A DNA stretch of 50,284 nt, from assembly GCA_036389455.1 (NCBI GenBank), contig DASVPW010000212.1, forward strand, positions 1 to 50,284, read 5' to 3'. The DNA comes from JAJKJG01 sp036389455. GTDB lineage: Bacteria; Pseudomonadota; Alphaproteobacteria; Rhizobiales; Beijerinckiaceae. The notes under the pieces are model-generated. The model was not told the DNA's origin. It searched no databases and saw nothing but the letters and a program-made list of their open reading frames with translations. Positions 31,810 through 41,214 of the stretch are shown here, piece by piece. Position 1 is the stretch's first letter. The number at the start of each line of letters is the position of its first letter. Made by a program: the position numbers and the translations under genes.

Positions 31810-34380
31810 TCAAGCGACCGGCTCCGGGACGGCGGGATCGGCGGAACCGGCGGAGACGCTCCGCCGGCGGCTGTCGACCGTCGCGACGCCGCGGTCGAGG
31901 CGCACGACCACATCGAAGGGCGGGGTGTCCATATGCCCCGACAGCTCGCGCAGGACGACGATCAGGCCGCGCCCGACGAGCGCCCGGCGCAGGCGGACCA
32001 CCGCCTCGTCGGCGACGCCGGGGGCGAGGTCGGCGAAGGCATGCTCGACGATCAGGGTGTCGGGGCCGCGCACGAGGCAGCGCGCCACGTCGATCGCGGC
32101 GACCTCGGCGGCCGTGAAATCCGATCCGCGCACGTCGACGGGGCTGTCGAGGCCGATCCGCATCACGTCCTGGTCGAGGCCGCGGTCGGTGAGGACCCGG
32201 CGGACGAGGCGCCGCACGAGCGCCTCGGCGCCGGCGCGGTCGTGGTTCACGCGCCCGAACAGCAGGTTGTCCTGCAGGCTCGCCGCCGCGCACAGGGCGT
32301 CCGGGTCGTAGAACTCGAGCGCCGGCTTGAGGCTCAGCGGCAGCGAGTTCGCGAAGGCGGCGCGGGCCGCGACGAGGCGCGCCTCGACGTCGGCGTCGAC
32401 GAGGCCGAGGCGGTGGCGGCTCTCGCTGTAGCGCAGCGTCAGGCCCATGAGACGCTCGCGGTCGCGGGCCGATTCCGCCCCGCGCCGGCGCTCGCCCTGG
32501 CGCTCGACGAGGTCCGCGAAATAGGCCCGCTCGGCGGACGAGAAGAACGAGAAGCGGTCGAACAGCGGGTGCCCGTCGGGAATGTCGGCGAAGATCTCGA
32601 CGAGGCTCGCCGCGATCGACAGGCCCATGGCCGTGAGCGGCTTCGTCAACCCCTCGGCCTCGAGGATCCCGCGCACGAAGGGGTGCGACGGCAGGTTCGC
32701 CTCCCGGAAGGTGTCGCCAAGGGGCATGCCGAAGAGGATGTTCTCCCCAACCGTCGCCTGACGGTTGTAGCGCTTCGGGTCGAAGGGCTCGACGAGGTCC
32801 CCGAGCCCCTCCGCCGCGAGGGCGCCGCGCACCGCCCGGCGGGCGTCGACGATCGCGGCCGCGAGCTTCGGCTCGCGCGCCGGGTTCACCGTGCCGGACA
32901 GGCCGCGGGCGTGGATCAGGCGGTCGAGGCCGACCGCGGTCGCGGCGTCGATCAGCCGGTGCTCGATCTCGGGCGCGTCCGGGCCCGGGCCGCCGTAGAG
33001 AAGGTTCTGGCGCAGCGAGCCGGAGACCAGGACGGTGTCGCCGCCGGCGAAGGCGAGCCGGCGGGCGCGCTCGGCCGGGTCGGCGGTCCTGAGATCGACG
33101 CCGCCGTAGGTGAGCTCGCCGGAGAGCGGCTCGAGCTGGCCCGCGACGAGGGCCGCGAAGGCGCCGGCGCCGGACGCCGCGTCGCCGACCACCGCCACAT
33201 GGGCGGGCAGCGCGAGCGAGAGGTCGAGTCCCGTGACCCTGGCGCCGCTCGCCGGATCGTAGGCCGACGCCTTGCGGGCCGCGAGGGCGCCCGACCCGGG
33301 CAGCGCCGCCGTGCCGCCGTGCCGGCCGCGCGCCTGGAAGGAGCCGAGCATGCGCGCGACCTCCTCGAACAGCGGGCGCGCCGCCGCGAGGTCCTGGCGC
33401 CAGCGCATTACGCCGGCGAGCGCGACGGCTCCGACGATGCCCGCGACGCCCGCCGCCGCGACCTCCCCCGGGGTCGCCCGCGCGGTCAGACCGAGCCAGG
33501 CGCCGAGCCCGACGACGAGGGCCGGGATCAGCACCGCGACGAGGAACGACGCGCTCGCCGCCCGGGCGAGCCGGCGGCCGCCGGCACGGACGGGACCGGC
33601 CCGGCTGCGCAGCTCCTGCTCGAGCCGGCCGCGCTCGTGCGGCCCCGTGCCGTGGGCCCTGACCGCCGGCAGCCGGCGCACGAGGTCCTCGAGGGCGCGC
33701 CGCAGGGATGCGCCTTCGCCGCGGCGGGCGGCCGCCGCCTCCTCCTCGGCTTTGATGCGGACGGGCCAGACGAAGGCGGCGGCCGCGAGCAGCACGGCGA
33801 GCGCGAGCGCGATCCGCCAGTCGACGCGGAGAGTATAGAGGAGCGCGAGCGCGATTCCGCCGCCCGCCATCACCGGCGTGATCGCCGCGGCGCCGAGCCG
33901 GCCGGCGGCCTGGCCGAGGCCCTCGCTTGCGAGCGCCGCCGCCTGCCGGGCCTCCTCGCGGGCGGCGGGGCGGGCATGGAGGATGCCGCCGAGCATGTCC
34001 CGGCGCAGCCGCCCCGTGACGCGGGCCTCGATCGCCGCCTCGATCCGCCGGAGCGCCAAGGTCAGGAGCGCGCCGGCGAGCGCGAGCGCCGCGAGCGCGG
34101 TCGCGGTCGCGAGGATGAACGGCATCCGCTCGAGGCTGACGCCGCGGAACAGCACGAGCGGCTGGTCGGCGATCCGCTCCGGCAGGTCGATCTGCAGGCG
34201 CAGGAAGGCGGCGTAGGGCGAGTGCTCGAAGGCCGTCCCGGCGACGCCGAGGTCGAGGGCGACGCGCAGGAGGTCGAGGGCGACCCAGGCGAGCGGGAAC
34301 GCGAGCGCCAGGAGCACGAAGGCGTAAAGGTGCAGCGCCGGCGCCGTGCGCCAGACGAAAGCGAGGGGATCGCGCTCCAT
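31810..34380 (-). CDS. ABC-transporter-like membrane protein with degenerate nucleotide-binding domain
   Basis: An 856-residue protein with an ABC-exporter-like layout. Six hydrophobic helices lie between about 15 and 325, followed by an ATPase-like domain (about 383-830). The ATPase motifs have decayed: Walker A reads GDAASGAGAF (399-408) with Ala for Lys; the signature block reads GSDFTAAEV (752-760); Walker B ends in IVEH (777-780), losing the Asp-Glu pair; the switch His is Arg811. Three NLLYG/NILFG/NLLFG blocks (459-463, 547-551, 705-709) repeat the segment that normally follows the Q-loop, with long inserts between. The frame is intact across 2.5 kb and motif-like blocks are conserved, so it seems functional but not as a normal ATPase. 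Confidence 0.8.
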   Translation of the reverse strand: MERDPLAFVWRTAPALHLYAFVLLALAFPLAWVALDLLRVALDLGVAGTAFEHSPYAAFLRLQIDLPERIADQPLVLFRGVSLERMPFILATATALAALALAGALLTLALRRIEAAIEARVTGRLRRDMLGGILHARPAAREEARQAAALASEGLGQAAGRLGAAAITPVMAGGGIALALLYTLRVDWRIALALAVLLAAAAFVWPVRIKAEEEAAAARRGEGASLRRALEDLVRRLPAVRAHGTGPHERGRLEQELRSRAGPVRAGGRRLARAASASFLVAVLIPALVVGLGAWLGLTARATPGEVAAAGVAGIVGAVALAGVMRWRQDLAAARPLFEEVARMLGSFQARGRHGGTAALPGSGALAARKASAYDPASGARVTGLDLSLALPAHVAVVGDAASGAGAFAALVAGQLEPLSGELTYGGVDLRTADPAERARRLAFAGGDTVLVSGSLRQNLLYGGPGPDAPEIEHRLIDAATAVGLDRLIHARGLSGTVNPAREPKLAAAIVDARRAVRGALAAEGLGDLVEPFDPKRYNRQATVGENILFGMPLGDTFREANLPSHPFVRGILEAEGLTKPLTAMGLSIAASLVEIFADIPDGHPLFDRFSFFSSAERAYFADLVERQGERRRGAESARDRERLMGLTLRYSESRHRLGLVDADVEARLVAARAAFANSLPLSLKPALEFYDPDALCAAASLQDNLLFGRVNHDRAGAEALVRRLVRRVLTDRGLDQDVMRIGLDSPVDVRGSDFTAAEVAAIDVARCLVRGPDTLIVEHAFADLAPGVADEAVVRLRRALVGRGLIVVLRELSGHMDTPPFDVVVRLDRGVATVDSRRRSVSAGSADPAVPEPVA

Positions 34381-34518
34381 TGAGGCCCTGAGCTCGACAA
34401 GCGGAGCCGGACCATAGCCAAGCCTTGCCGAAGAGGCCAGCCGCCGTCCGGTTCGCGCCGCCGGGTGCAAGGGAGCGGAAAACGCTCTAGCCTGCCGGAA
34501 AGCGGGGATGGGACGCGA

Positions 34519-36135
34519 ATGGCGGCGGAGCGGGATTTCGGCGAATACGACTTCATCGTCGTCGGCGCGGGCTCGGCCGGATGCGTGCTTGCGAACCGGC
34601 TCTCGACCGATCCGCGCCATCGCGTGCTCCTGCTCGAGGCGGGGGGCCGGGACTCGTGGATCTGGTTCCACATCCCGGTCGGGTACCTCTTCGCGATCGG
34701 CAACCCGCGCGCCGACTGGATGTTCACGACGCAAGCCGAGGCCGGCCTCGGCGGGCGCGCGCTCGCCTATCCCCGCGGCAAGGTCATCGGCGGCTCGTCG
34801 GCCATCAACGCCATGATCTACATGCGCGGCCAGGCGGCCGACTACGACGGCTGGCGCCAGCTCGGGCTTTCGGGCTGGGGCTGGGACGACGTCCTGCCGT
34901 TCTTCCTCAGGCACGAGGACCACGTCGATCCGCCGAACGACCTCCACCGCAGCGGCGGCGAATGGCGCGTCGAGCACCCGCGCATCCGCTGGGAGATCCT
35001 CGACGCGATCCGCGAGGCCGCGGCGTCGGCCGGCATCCCGAAGATCGACGACTTCAACGCCGGCGACAACGAGGGCTCGTCCTACTTCCAGGTCAACCAG
35101 AAGCGGGGACGGCGCTGGAGCGCGGCCCGCGGGTTCCTCAAGCCGGTGCTGAACCGCCAGAACCTCAGGCTCGAGACCGGGGTCGAGATCGAGCGCGTGA
35201 CATTCGAGGGCGCCCGCGCCTCAAGCGTCGCGTTCCGGAAAGGCGCCGAGCGATACCTTGCCCGCGCCGCCGGCGAGGTGATCCTGTCCGCCGGCGCCGT
35301 CGGCTCGCCGAAGATCCTGGAGCTCTCGGGGGTGGGGGACGGCGAGCGGCTCAGGGGCTTCGGCATCCCAGTCGTGCGGCACCTGCCGGGCGTCGGCGAG
35401 AACCTCCAGGATCACCTGCAACTGCGCCCGGTCTACAAGGTGAGCGGCGTCAGGACCCTCAACACCGATTACGCGAGCTTATGGAAGCGCGCCGCCATGG
35501 GCCTCGAGTATGCCCTGTTCCGCACCGGGCCGCTCACCATGGCGCCGTCGCAGCTCGGCCTGTTCGCGCGCTCCGGCCCCGAGTACGCGACCGCGAACCT
35601 CGAGTTCCACTTCCAGCCGCTGTCGCTCGACAAATGGGGCGAGGGCCTGCACCCGTTCGGGGCCTTCACGGCGAGCGTCGCAAACGTGCGTCCGTCGAGC
35701 CGGGGCCGCGTCCACTTGGCCTCGCCCGACCCCGCCGTCCCGCCCGCGATCGCCCCGAACTACCTCTCGACCGAGGAGGACCGGCGCGTCGCGGTCGCCG
35801 CGCTGCGCCTCGCCCGCCGGATCGTGGCCGAGCCGCCGCTCGCGAAGTACCGCCCGGAGGAATACCGGCCGGGCGCGCACCTCGCCTCCGACGACGAGCT
35901 CGTGCGGGCGGCGGGCGAGATCGGCACCACCATCTTCCACCCCGTCGGCACCGCCAAGATGGGCGTCGAAAGCGACCCCATGGCGGTCCTCGACGAGCGG
36001 CTCAAGGTGCGCGGGGTCGAGAACCTGCGGGTGATCGACGCCTCGGCGATGCCGCGCATCACCTCGGGCAACACCAACTCGCCCGTCGTGATGATCGCCG
36101 AGAAGGGGGCCGCGATGATCCTTGCCGACCGCTAG
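34519..36135 (+). CDS. GMC-family FAD oxidoreductase (choline/alcohol dehydrogenase-like)
   Basis: A 538-residue FAD-dependent oxidoreductase of the glucose-methanol-choline family. Dinucleotide motif GAGSAG at 16-21; GMC signature 1 around GGSSAINAMIYMRG; substrate domain; C-terminal His of the active site in IFHPVGTAKMG, then the closing RVIDASAMPRITSGNTNSPVVMIAEKGA block. Normal length for choline or alkanol dehydrogenases. No BetB, BetI or choline transporter gene is nearby, so the substrate is better left as an alcohol. The ATG at 34519 is divergent from the degenerate ABC gene, with a 138-base shared upstream region. Confidence 0.93.
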   Translation: MAAERDFGEYDFIVVGAGSAGCVLANRLSTDPRHRVLLLEAGGRDSWIWFHIPVGYLFAIGNPRADWMFTTQAEAGLGGRALAYPRGKVIGGSSAINAMIYMRGQAADYDGWRQLGLSGWGWDDVLPFFLRHEDHVDPPNDLHRSGGEWRVEHPRIRWEILDAIREAAASAGIPKIDDFNAGDNEGSSYFQVNQKRGRRWSAARGFLKPVLNRQNLRLETGVEIERVTFEGARASSVAFRKGAERYLARAAGEVILSAGAVGSPKILELSGVGDGERLRGFGIPVVRHLPGVGENLQDHLQLRPVYKVSGVRTLNTDYASLWKRAAMGLEYALFRTGPLTMAPSQLGLFARSGPEYATANLEFHFQPLSLDKWGEGLHPFGAFTASVANVRPSSRGRVHLASPDPAVPPAIAPNYLSTEEDRRVAVAALRLARRIVAEPPLAKYRPEEYRPGAHLASDDELVRAAGEIGTTIFHPVGTAKMGVESDPMAVLDERLKVRGVENLRVIDASAMPRITSGNTNSPVVMIAEKGAAMILADR

Positions 36136-36217
36136 CCGGGAGGCCGAGAATCGGGTTGACTCTCGAAGCTTGCCAGCGAAAACTCGTTTTGTTCTCGCCT
36201 TAGCCCACGTTTGTTCC

Positions 36218-36718
36218 ATGCCCTACGTAACACAAGCCCATGCGGTTCAAGGTCTGGCGCCGCTCCCGGCCGATGGGCGGCAGTCCGAGACCGCGCTCGG
36301 CGTCCGGCGCGGGGTGCGGCGGCTGTTCGCCCAGCTCGGGCACGCGACCCTGCCCGAGTTCACGCTCGCGAGCGGGCGACGCGCCGACGTGATCGCGCTC
36401 GCCCCCGACGGCTCGCTTGCTATCGTCGAGATCAAGTCGAGCGTCGCCGATTTCCGCGCCGACCGCAAATGGCCGGACTACCGCGATTTCTGCGACCGCT
36501 TCTTCTTCGCGATCCCCGAGACCGTCCCGGTCGAGATCCTGCCCGACACGGCCGGGCTGATCGTCGCGGACAGCTTCGGCGCCGCGATCCTGCGCGAGGC
36601 GCCCGGCCACCCGCTCGCCGGCGCCCGCCGCAAGGCCGTCACCCTGCGCTTCGCCCGCGCCGCCGCCGGCCTCCTGCACGCGCTCGCCGACCCGGAGGCG
36701 GTCGCCGAAAGCTGGTGA
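36218..36718 (+). CDS. mmcB: MmcB-type DNA repair protein
   Basis: A 166-residue protein of the MmcB family. In Caulobacter this is an SOS-controlled protein needed for mitomycin C resistance. The nuclease-like core is clear: RRADVIALAPDGSLAIVEIKSSVADFRADRKWPDYRDFCDRFFFAI in blocks (a PD-(D/E)XK-like Asp...Glu-x-Lys arrangement), then GLIVADSFGAAILREAP and a closing ARRKAVTLRFARAA. The ATG at 36218 is chosen because upstream in-frame residues look unconserved. I looked for the alphaproteobacterial LexA box (GTTC-N7-GTTC) upstream and found only a partial likeness. It follows the GMC gene by 82 bases. Confidence 0.87.
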   Translation: MPYVTQAHAVQGLAPLPADGRQSETALGVRRGVRRLFAQLGHATLPEFTLASGRRADVIALAPDGSLAIVEIKSSVADFRADRKWPDYRDFCDRFFFAIPETVPVEILPDTAGLIVADSFGAAILREAPGHPLAGARRKAVTLRFARAAAGLLHALADPEAVAESW

Positions 36719-36772
36719 CCGCATGCGCGTGATGATGTTGCGCAGCCGATAGGGCCCGCGTCGGAGCCGCTC

Positions 36773-37753
36773 CTAATCCACCTGCGCCCCCGACTTCCGC
36801 ACCCGGTCGCGCCACTTCTCGATGTCGCGCAGCTGCACCTCGCGGAACGCCTCGGGCGAGGACGGCAGCGGCACGAGGCCCATGTCCTTGATCTTCCGGT
36901 CGAAGTCGGGATCGCGCAGGATCCGGTTGACCTCCTCGTTCATGCGCCGGACGACCGCTTCCGGCGTGCCCTTCGGAGCGAACAGCGCGTACCAGGTCGT
37001 GCTCTCCCAGCCGGGCAGGCCGCAGGCCTCGGCGACCGTCGGCACGTCCGGCAGGGCCGCGACGCGCTGCGCCGTCGTGATGGCGAGCGGCCGGAAGGTG
37101 CCGGCCTTGAGCTGCCCCATGATCGGGATCGACTGCTGGAACATGACCTGCGCCTCGCCCGACATCATGGCGTTCATGGCCGGCGGCGTGCCGCGGTAGG
37201 GCACGTGAACGATGTCGACTTGCGCCGCCTGCGCGAACTGCGCGCCGGCGAGGTGGCCCGAGGCGCCGTTGCCGGTCGAGGCGTAGTTGAATTTCCCCGG
37301 CTCCTTCCTGGCCGCCGCGAGAAGGTCGGCGCAGGACTTGATGTCGGGCAGGACCTTCGGGTTGACGATGAGGACGTTCGGCACGTCGACGAGGAGGGCG
37401 ACGGGCTCGAAGTCCTTCACCACGTCGAAGTTGAGCTGCTTGTAGAGGCTCGCGTTGATGGCATGGGTGCCGGCGGTGCCGATGAGGAAAGTGTAGCCGT
37501 CGGGCTTCGCGCGGGCGACGAACTCCGAGCCGATGTTGCCGCCGGCACCCGAGCGGTTGTCGACCACGATGGTCTGGCCGAGGGCTTTCCCCAGGGGCTC
37601 GGCCAGGAGGCGGGCGAAGATGTCGGTGCCGGCCCCGGTCGGGAAGCCGCCGATGATCTGGATCGGCCGCTCCTTCGGCCACTCCTGCGCCGAGGCACCG
37701 GCGGCTCCAAGCAGGAGAGCCGCGACGGCGAGCACGATTCGGGTCGGTGTCAT
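36773..37753 (-). CDS. tctC: Tripartite tricarboxylate transporter substrate-binding protein (TctC/Bug)
   Basis: A 326-residue periplasmic binding protein of the Bug/TctC family for citrate-like or other carboxylates. Signal peptide 1-22 (ending ASAQ). Family signatures: IQIIGGFPTGAGTDIFARLLAEPL, VVDNRSGAGGNIGSE, a Gly-rich ligand turn YASTGNGASGH, and VPYRGTPPAMNAMMSGE. The ATG at 37753 gives a normal signal. It is third in the tctB-tctA-tctC order on this strand, 10 bases after tctA, so the set is one operon. The ligand cannot be told from sequence. Confidence 0.94.
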   Translation of the reverse strand: MTPTRIVLAVAALLLGAAGASAQEWPKERPIQIIGGFPTGAGTDIFARLLAEPLGKALGQTIVVDNRSGAGGNIGSEFVARAKPDGYTFLIGTAGTHAINASLYKQLNFDVVKDFEPVALLVDVPNVLIVNPKVLPDIKSCADLLAAARKEPGKFNYASTGNGASGHLAGAQFAQAAQVDIVHVPYRGTPPAMNAMMSGEAQVMFQQSIPIMGQLKAGTFRPLAITTAQRVAALPDVPTVAEACGLPGWESTTWYALFAPKGTPEAVVRRMNEEVNRILRDPDFDRKIKDMGLVPLPSSPEAFREVQLRDIEKWRDRVRKSGAQVD

Positions 37754-37763
37754 CAAGGTCCTC

Positions 37764-39263
37764 TCATTCTTCCTGGAAGGCCTGCTCACGGGTTTTGCGG
37801 AATGATGGCAGCAGAACCGCAATGAGCAAGAGCGCGGCGCCGATCAAGAGCGCGGCCGAGATCGGGCGGTTGAGGAACACCCATGGGTCGCCGCGGCTGA
37901 CGAGGAGCGCGCGGCGCAGGTTCTCCTCCATGAGGGGCCCGAGCACGAAGCCGAGAAGGAGCGGCGCGGGCTCGCAGCCAAACTTCAGGAGGAAGTAGCC
38001 GAGCACGCCGAAGAGAAGCATGAACAGCACCTCGGTGGCCGACGCGTTGAGCGAATAGACCCCGATGCAGCACAGCAGGAGAATCGTCGGGTGCAGCAGG
38101 CGGTAGGGCACGCGCAGCATCTGCACCCACAGCCCGATAAGGGGGAGGTTGATGACGAGGAGCATGAGGTTGCCGATCCACATCGAGCAGATCACGCCCC
38201 AAAAGAGAGCCGGCTGCTCGGCGATGAAGCGGGGGCTCGGGGCCACGCCGTAGATCTGCATCGCGCCCATCATCAGGGCCATGAGGGCGTTCGCCGGGAT
38301 GCCGAGCGTCAGCATGGGGATGAAGGACGCCTGCGCGCCGGCATTGTTGGCGCTCTCCGGGCCGGCGACGCCCTCGACGGCGCCGCGCCCGAAGCGCTCG
38401 GGGTTACGGGCGATCTTCTTCTCGAGCGCATAGGACGAGAAGGCCGCGAGCGCGGCGCTGCCGCCGGGCAGCACCCCGATGAGCGAGCCGAGCACCGTGC
38501 CGCGCACGGCGGCCGGCGCCGCGCGGCGGAACTCCTCCCGCGAGGGCCACAGGCGCCCGACGAGGGCCGTCATGCGCGGCAGCTCGGCCTTCTCGAGGTT
38601 CACCAGGATGTCGGCGACGCCGAACAGCCCCATGGCGATGACGACGAAGCCGATGCCGTCGGACAGCTCCGGGACCCGGAAGGTGAAGCGCTCGACGCCC
38701 GAGTTCACGTCGGTGCCGATCATGCCCAAGAGCAGGCCGAGCACGGTCACGCCGATCGCCTTGTCGATGGCGCCGCTCGCCAAGACGATCGCGCCGACGA
38801 GGCCGAGGGCCATGAGGGCGAAGTACTCCGGCGCCTGGAACTGCAGCCCGAGCTGCGCCAGGGGCGGCGATGCGACCGCGATGAACAGCGTCGCGACGGA
38901 GCCCGCGAAGAACGAGCCGAGGGCCGCCACCGCGAGCGCCGCGCCGGCCCGCCCCTGCCGGGCCATCTGGTGGCCGTCGAGCGTCGTGACGACCGAGGAG
39001 GTCTCGCCCGGCAGGTTGACCAGGATCGCCGTCGTCGAGCCGCCGTACTGGGCGCCGTAGTAGATGCCGGCCAGCATGATGAGGGCCGTCACCGGCTCGA
39101 AATGATAGGTGAGCGGCAAGAGCATCGAGATGGTGGCGAGGGGCCCGATGCCGGGCAGCACGCCGATGAGCGTCCCGACCAGCGCGCCGACGAGGCAGAA
39201 GAAAAGGTTCGTCGGCGTGGCCGCGACCGAGAAGCCGAGCGCGAGGTTTCCGAGGAGGTCCAT
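37764..39263 (-). CDS. tctA: Tripartite tricarboxylate transporter large permease TctA
   Basis: A 499-residue inner-membrane permease with about 12 helices, the main channel of the TTT uptake system. Landmarks: LVGTLIGVLPGIGPLATISMLLPLTY, GAQYGGSTTAILVNLPGE, and the second half's LIGVLPGGSAALAAFSSYALEKK and SANNAGAQASFIPMLTLGIPANA, the internal repeat of the family. It works with TctB and the TctC binding protein encoded on either side (5 and 10 bases away). Length and start are normal. Confidence 0.96.
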   Translation of the reverse strand: MDLLGNLALGFSVAATPTNLFFCLVGALVGTLIGVLPGIGPLATISMLLPLTYHFEPVTALIMLAGIYYGAQYGGSTTAILVNLPGETSSVVTTLDGHQMARQGRAGAALAVAALGSFFAGSVATLFIAVASPPLAQLGLQFQAPEYFALMALGLVGAIVLASGAIDKAIGVTVLGLLLGMIGTDVNSGVERFTFRVPELSDGIGFVVIAMGLFGVADILVNLEKAELPRMTALVGRLWPSREEFRRAAPAAVRGTVLGSLIGVLPGGSAALAAFSSYALEKKIARNPERFGRGAVEGVAGPESANNAGAQASFIPMLTLGIPANALMALMMGAMQIYGVAPSPRFIAEQPALFWGVICSMWIGNLMLLVINLPLIGLWVQMLRVPYRLLHPTILLLCCIGVYSLNASATEVLFMLLFGVLGYFLLKFGCEPAPLLLGFVLGPLMEENLRRALLVSRGDPWVFLNRPISAALLIGAALLLIAVLLPSFRKTREQAFQEE

Positions 39264-39268
39264 CGCGG

Positions 39269-39721
39269 TCAGCGGAACCAGAGCGGGATGTTGAGGCCGA
39301 GGAGCTTCACGAACACGACCGCGGCGAAGGCCATGGCGAGGACTGCGAGCGCCGCCGCCTCGTGCCAGCGGCTGGTGCGGTCGGCGAGCGCCGCGCCGGC
39401 GATGGCACCGGCGGAGGCCAGGAGAATGCCGCCGCGGTCGATCAGGAGCGCGAAGGCGAGGCCGCCGCCGATCACGCCGACGAGCGGCCGCAGCCGCATC
39501 CGCTCGACGGCCGCCCCGGCTCCGATGATGCCGCGCAGCCCCACGGCCGCGCCGCAGAGGATCAGGAGCCAGGCGAGGCCGTAGGGCATGTAGCCCGGCC
39601 CCATCCGCCGCGGCGTCCCCATGGCGAGGTCCGATCCGAAGGCGAGGGCGGCGATCCCGAAGGCTGCGAGGAGCAGCCCGGCCCAGACGTCCTGGAGCGT
39701 CGCGAGACGCGGCGGCGACAT
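39269..39721 (-). CDS. tctB: Tripartite tricarboxylate transporter small permease TctB
   Basis: A 150-residue four-helix inner-membrane protein, the small permease of the TTT system. The N-terminal VWAGLLLAAFGIAALAFGSDLAMGTPRRMGPGYMPYGLA pattern (in blocks) is characteristic of TctB, with the MGPGYMP turn. It leads the operon, 5 bases before tctA. The start ATG at 39721 has GGGGAGAGG upstream. The 146-base gap before the divergent DUF423 gene should hold the promoter. Confidence 0.93.
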   Translation of the reverse strand: MSPPRLATLQDVWAGLLLAAFGIAALAFGSDLAMGTPRRMGPGYMPYGLAWLLILCGAAVGLRGIIGAGAAVERMRLRPLVGVIGGGLAFALLIDRGGILLASAGAIAGAALADRTSRWHEAAALAVLAMAFAAVVFVKLLGLNIPLWFR

Positions 39722-39867
39722 GGCCTCTCCCCTGCTTCTTCCCTTTCGGCGGCCGCCTCGACTATGGGACATCGGGCGAGCGAACCACAAGCCGCGCCGC
39801 CCGGGGGTGTCCGCCTCCCTCGGACGGCCTATGCTCTTTCGGCGAAGCGGAGCGGAGCCGACCCTTG

Positions 39868-40236
39868 ATGACCCTTGCCGATCGTCTCCTCGTCGGGCTC
39901 GCGGGCCTGTCGGGCCTCGCCGGCGTCGCCGTCTCGGCGGCGGCTGCGCATGCGGCGGGCGGGCAGAACCTCGAGACGGCGGGGCGTTTTCTTCTCATTC
40001 ACGCCGCTGCGCTGATCGGCTTGGCGGCGCTTGCCGGCGCTGGCCTCGTCCACCCGGCCCTGGCGCGAGCGGCCGGCTGGGCGCTCCTCCTCGGCGTCGC
40101 CCTGTTCGCCGGCGACCTGACCTACCGGGCCTTTCGCGGCGCCGGGCTGTTTCCGATGGCGGCTCCCAGCGGCGGCATTCTTTTGATGATCGGCTGGGCG
40201 CTCGTGGCGCTCGCAGCGCTGATCCCGCGGGGCTGA
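39868..40236 (+). CDS. DUF423 family small membrane protein
   Basis: A 122-residue inner-membrane protein with four helices, of the DUF423 family. The pattern is GLAGLSGLAGVAVSAAAAHA, a central FLLIHAAALIGLAALAG with its conserved His, then LFAGDLTYRAFRGAGLFPMAAPSGG and a closing MIGWALVALAAL. The ATG at 39868 is preceded by an in-frame TTG with no better site. The function of the family is unknown. It is followed, 81 bases on, by argB. Confidence 0.87.
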   Translation: MTLADRLLVGLAGLSGLAGVAVSAAAAHAAGGQNLETAGRFLLIHAAALIGLAALAGAGLVHPALARAAGWALLLGVALFAGDLTYRAFRGAGLFPMAAPSGGILLMIGWALVALAALIPRG

Positions 40237-40317
40237 AGGCGGCTTTCGATCCTGGGCCGCCTGCGCTAGAAGGCGCCCGCCTCCTCGCCCCGAAGAGTCC
40301 CCTCAAAAGAGTCCGCG

Positions 40318-41214
40318 ATGGCCGAGCCTCTCCCCAATGTGCACGTGCAGGCCGAAATCCTGGTCCAGGCCCTGCCGCACATGCAGCGCTACGACGAGGA
40401 GGTCGTGGTCATCAAATACGGCGGCCACGCCATGGGCGACCGCGCCGCGCAGGAGGACTTCGCCGAGGACGTGGTCCTGCTCGAGCAGTCGGGCCTCAAG
40501 CCCATCGTGGTGCACGGCGGCGGGCCGCAGATCGGCCGCATGCTCGACAAGCTCGGCATCAAATCGGAGTTCCAGGCGGGGCTGCGCGTCACCGACGAGG
40601 CGACGGTCGAGGTCGTCGAGATGGTGCTCGCCGGCTCGATCAACAAGCAGATCGTCGGCTGGATCGGAGCCGAGGGCGGCAAGGCGGTCGGCCTGTGCGG
40701 TAAGGACGGCAACATGGTGGTGGCCCGCAAGGCCGCCCGCACCGTGGTCGACCCCGCCTCCAACACCGAGCGCGACATCGACCTCGGCTTCGTCGGCGAG
40801 CCCGAGCGGGTCAACCGGGCGGTGCTCGACGCGGTGCTGAAGGCGGAGCTGATCCCGGTCCTGGCGCCGGTCGCGGTCGGGGCCGACGGCCAGACCTACA
40901 ACGTCAACGCCGACACCTTCGCGGGCGCCATCGCCGGCGCCATGGGGGCGAAGCGCCTCCTCCTCCTCACCGACGTGCCCGGCGTCCTCGACAAGGACAA
41001 GAACCTGATCCCCGAGATGACCATGGACGACTGCCGCCGCCTCATCGCCGACGGCACCATCACGGACGGCATGATCCCGAAGATCGAGACCTGCATCTAC
41101 GCCCTCGAGCGGGGCGTCGAGGCCGTCGTCATCCTCGACGGCAAGGTCCCGCACGCGGTGCTCCTGGAGCTTTTCACCGACCACGGCGCCGGCACCCTGA
41201 TCCGCAGGGGCTGA
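40318..41214 (+). CDS. argB: Acetylglutamate kinase
   Basis: Second enzyme of arginine synthesis: phosphorylates N-acetyl-L-glutamate with ATP in the cytoplasm. The protein has 298 residues, the normal size. Landmarks: VIKYGGHAMG phosphate loop near 38-47, VVHGGGPQIGRMLDKLGI substrate loop, CGKDGNMVVARKA, and the C-terminal FTDHGAGTLI block that is common in arginine-inhibited forms. In many Hyphomicrobiales argB follows yidC and engB; here it stands alone on the other strand about 23 kb from yidC. The ribosome site before ATG 40318 is weak. Confidence 0.96.
   Translation: MAEPLPNVHVQAEILVQALPHMQRYDEEVVVIKYGGHAMGDRAAQEDFAEDVVLLEQSGLKPIVVHGGGPQIGRMLDKLGIKSEFQAGLRVTDEATVEVVEMVLAGSINKQIVGWIGAEGGKAVGLCGKDGNMVVARKAARTVVDPASNTERDIDLGFVGEPERVNRAVLDAVLKAELIPVLAPVAVGADGQTYNVNADTFAGAIAGAMGAKRLLLLTDVPGVLDKDKNLIPEMTMDDCRRLIADGTITDGMIPKIETCIYALERGVEAVVILDGKVPHAVLLELFTDHGAGTLIRRG

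Noticed and set aside
31411..34383. A 990-codon open frame on the plus strand, opposite the ABC-like gene
   Set aside because: Its translation is Arg/Glu/Asp/Ala filler with no domain, helix pattern or ribosome site, as expected from the antisense strand of a GC-rich gene. The minus strand has membrane helices and conserved blocks.
36150..36217. A possible LexA/SOS box upstream of mmcB
   Set aside because: GTTC words occur, but with 17-18 bases between them instead of seven; the nearest N7 arrangement reads AAAC-N7-GTTC. This is not enough to call a LexA site.
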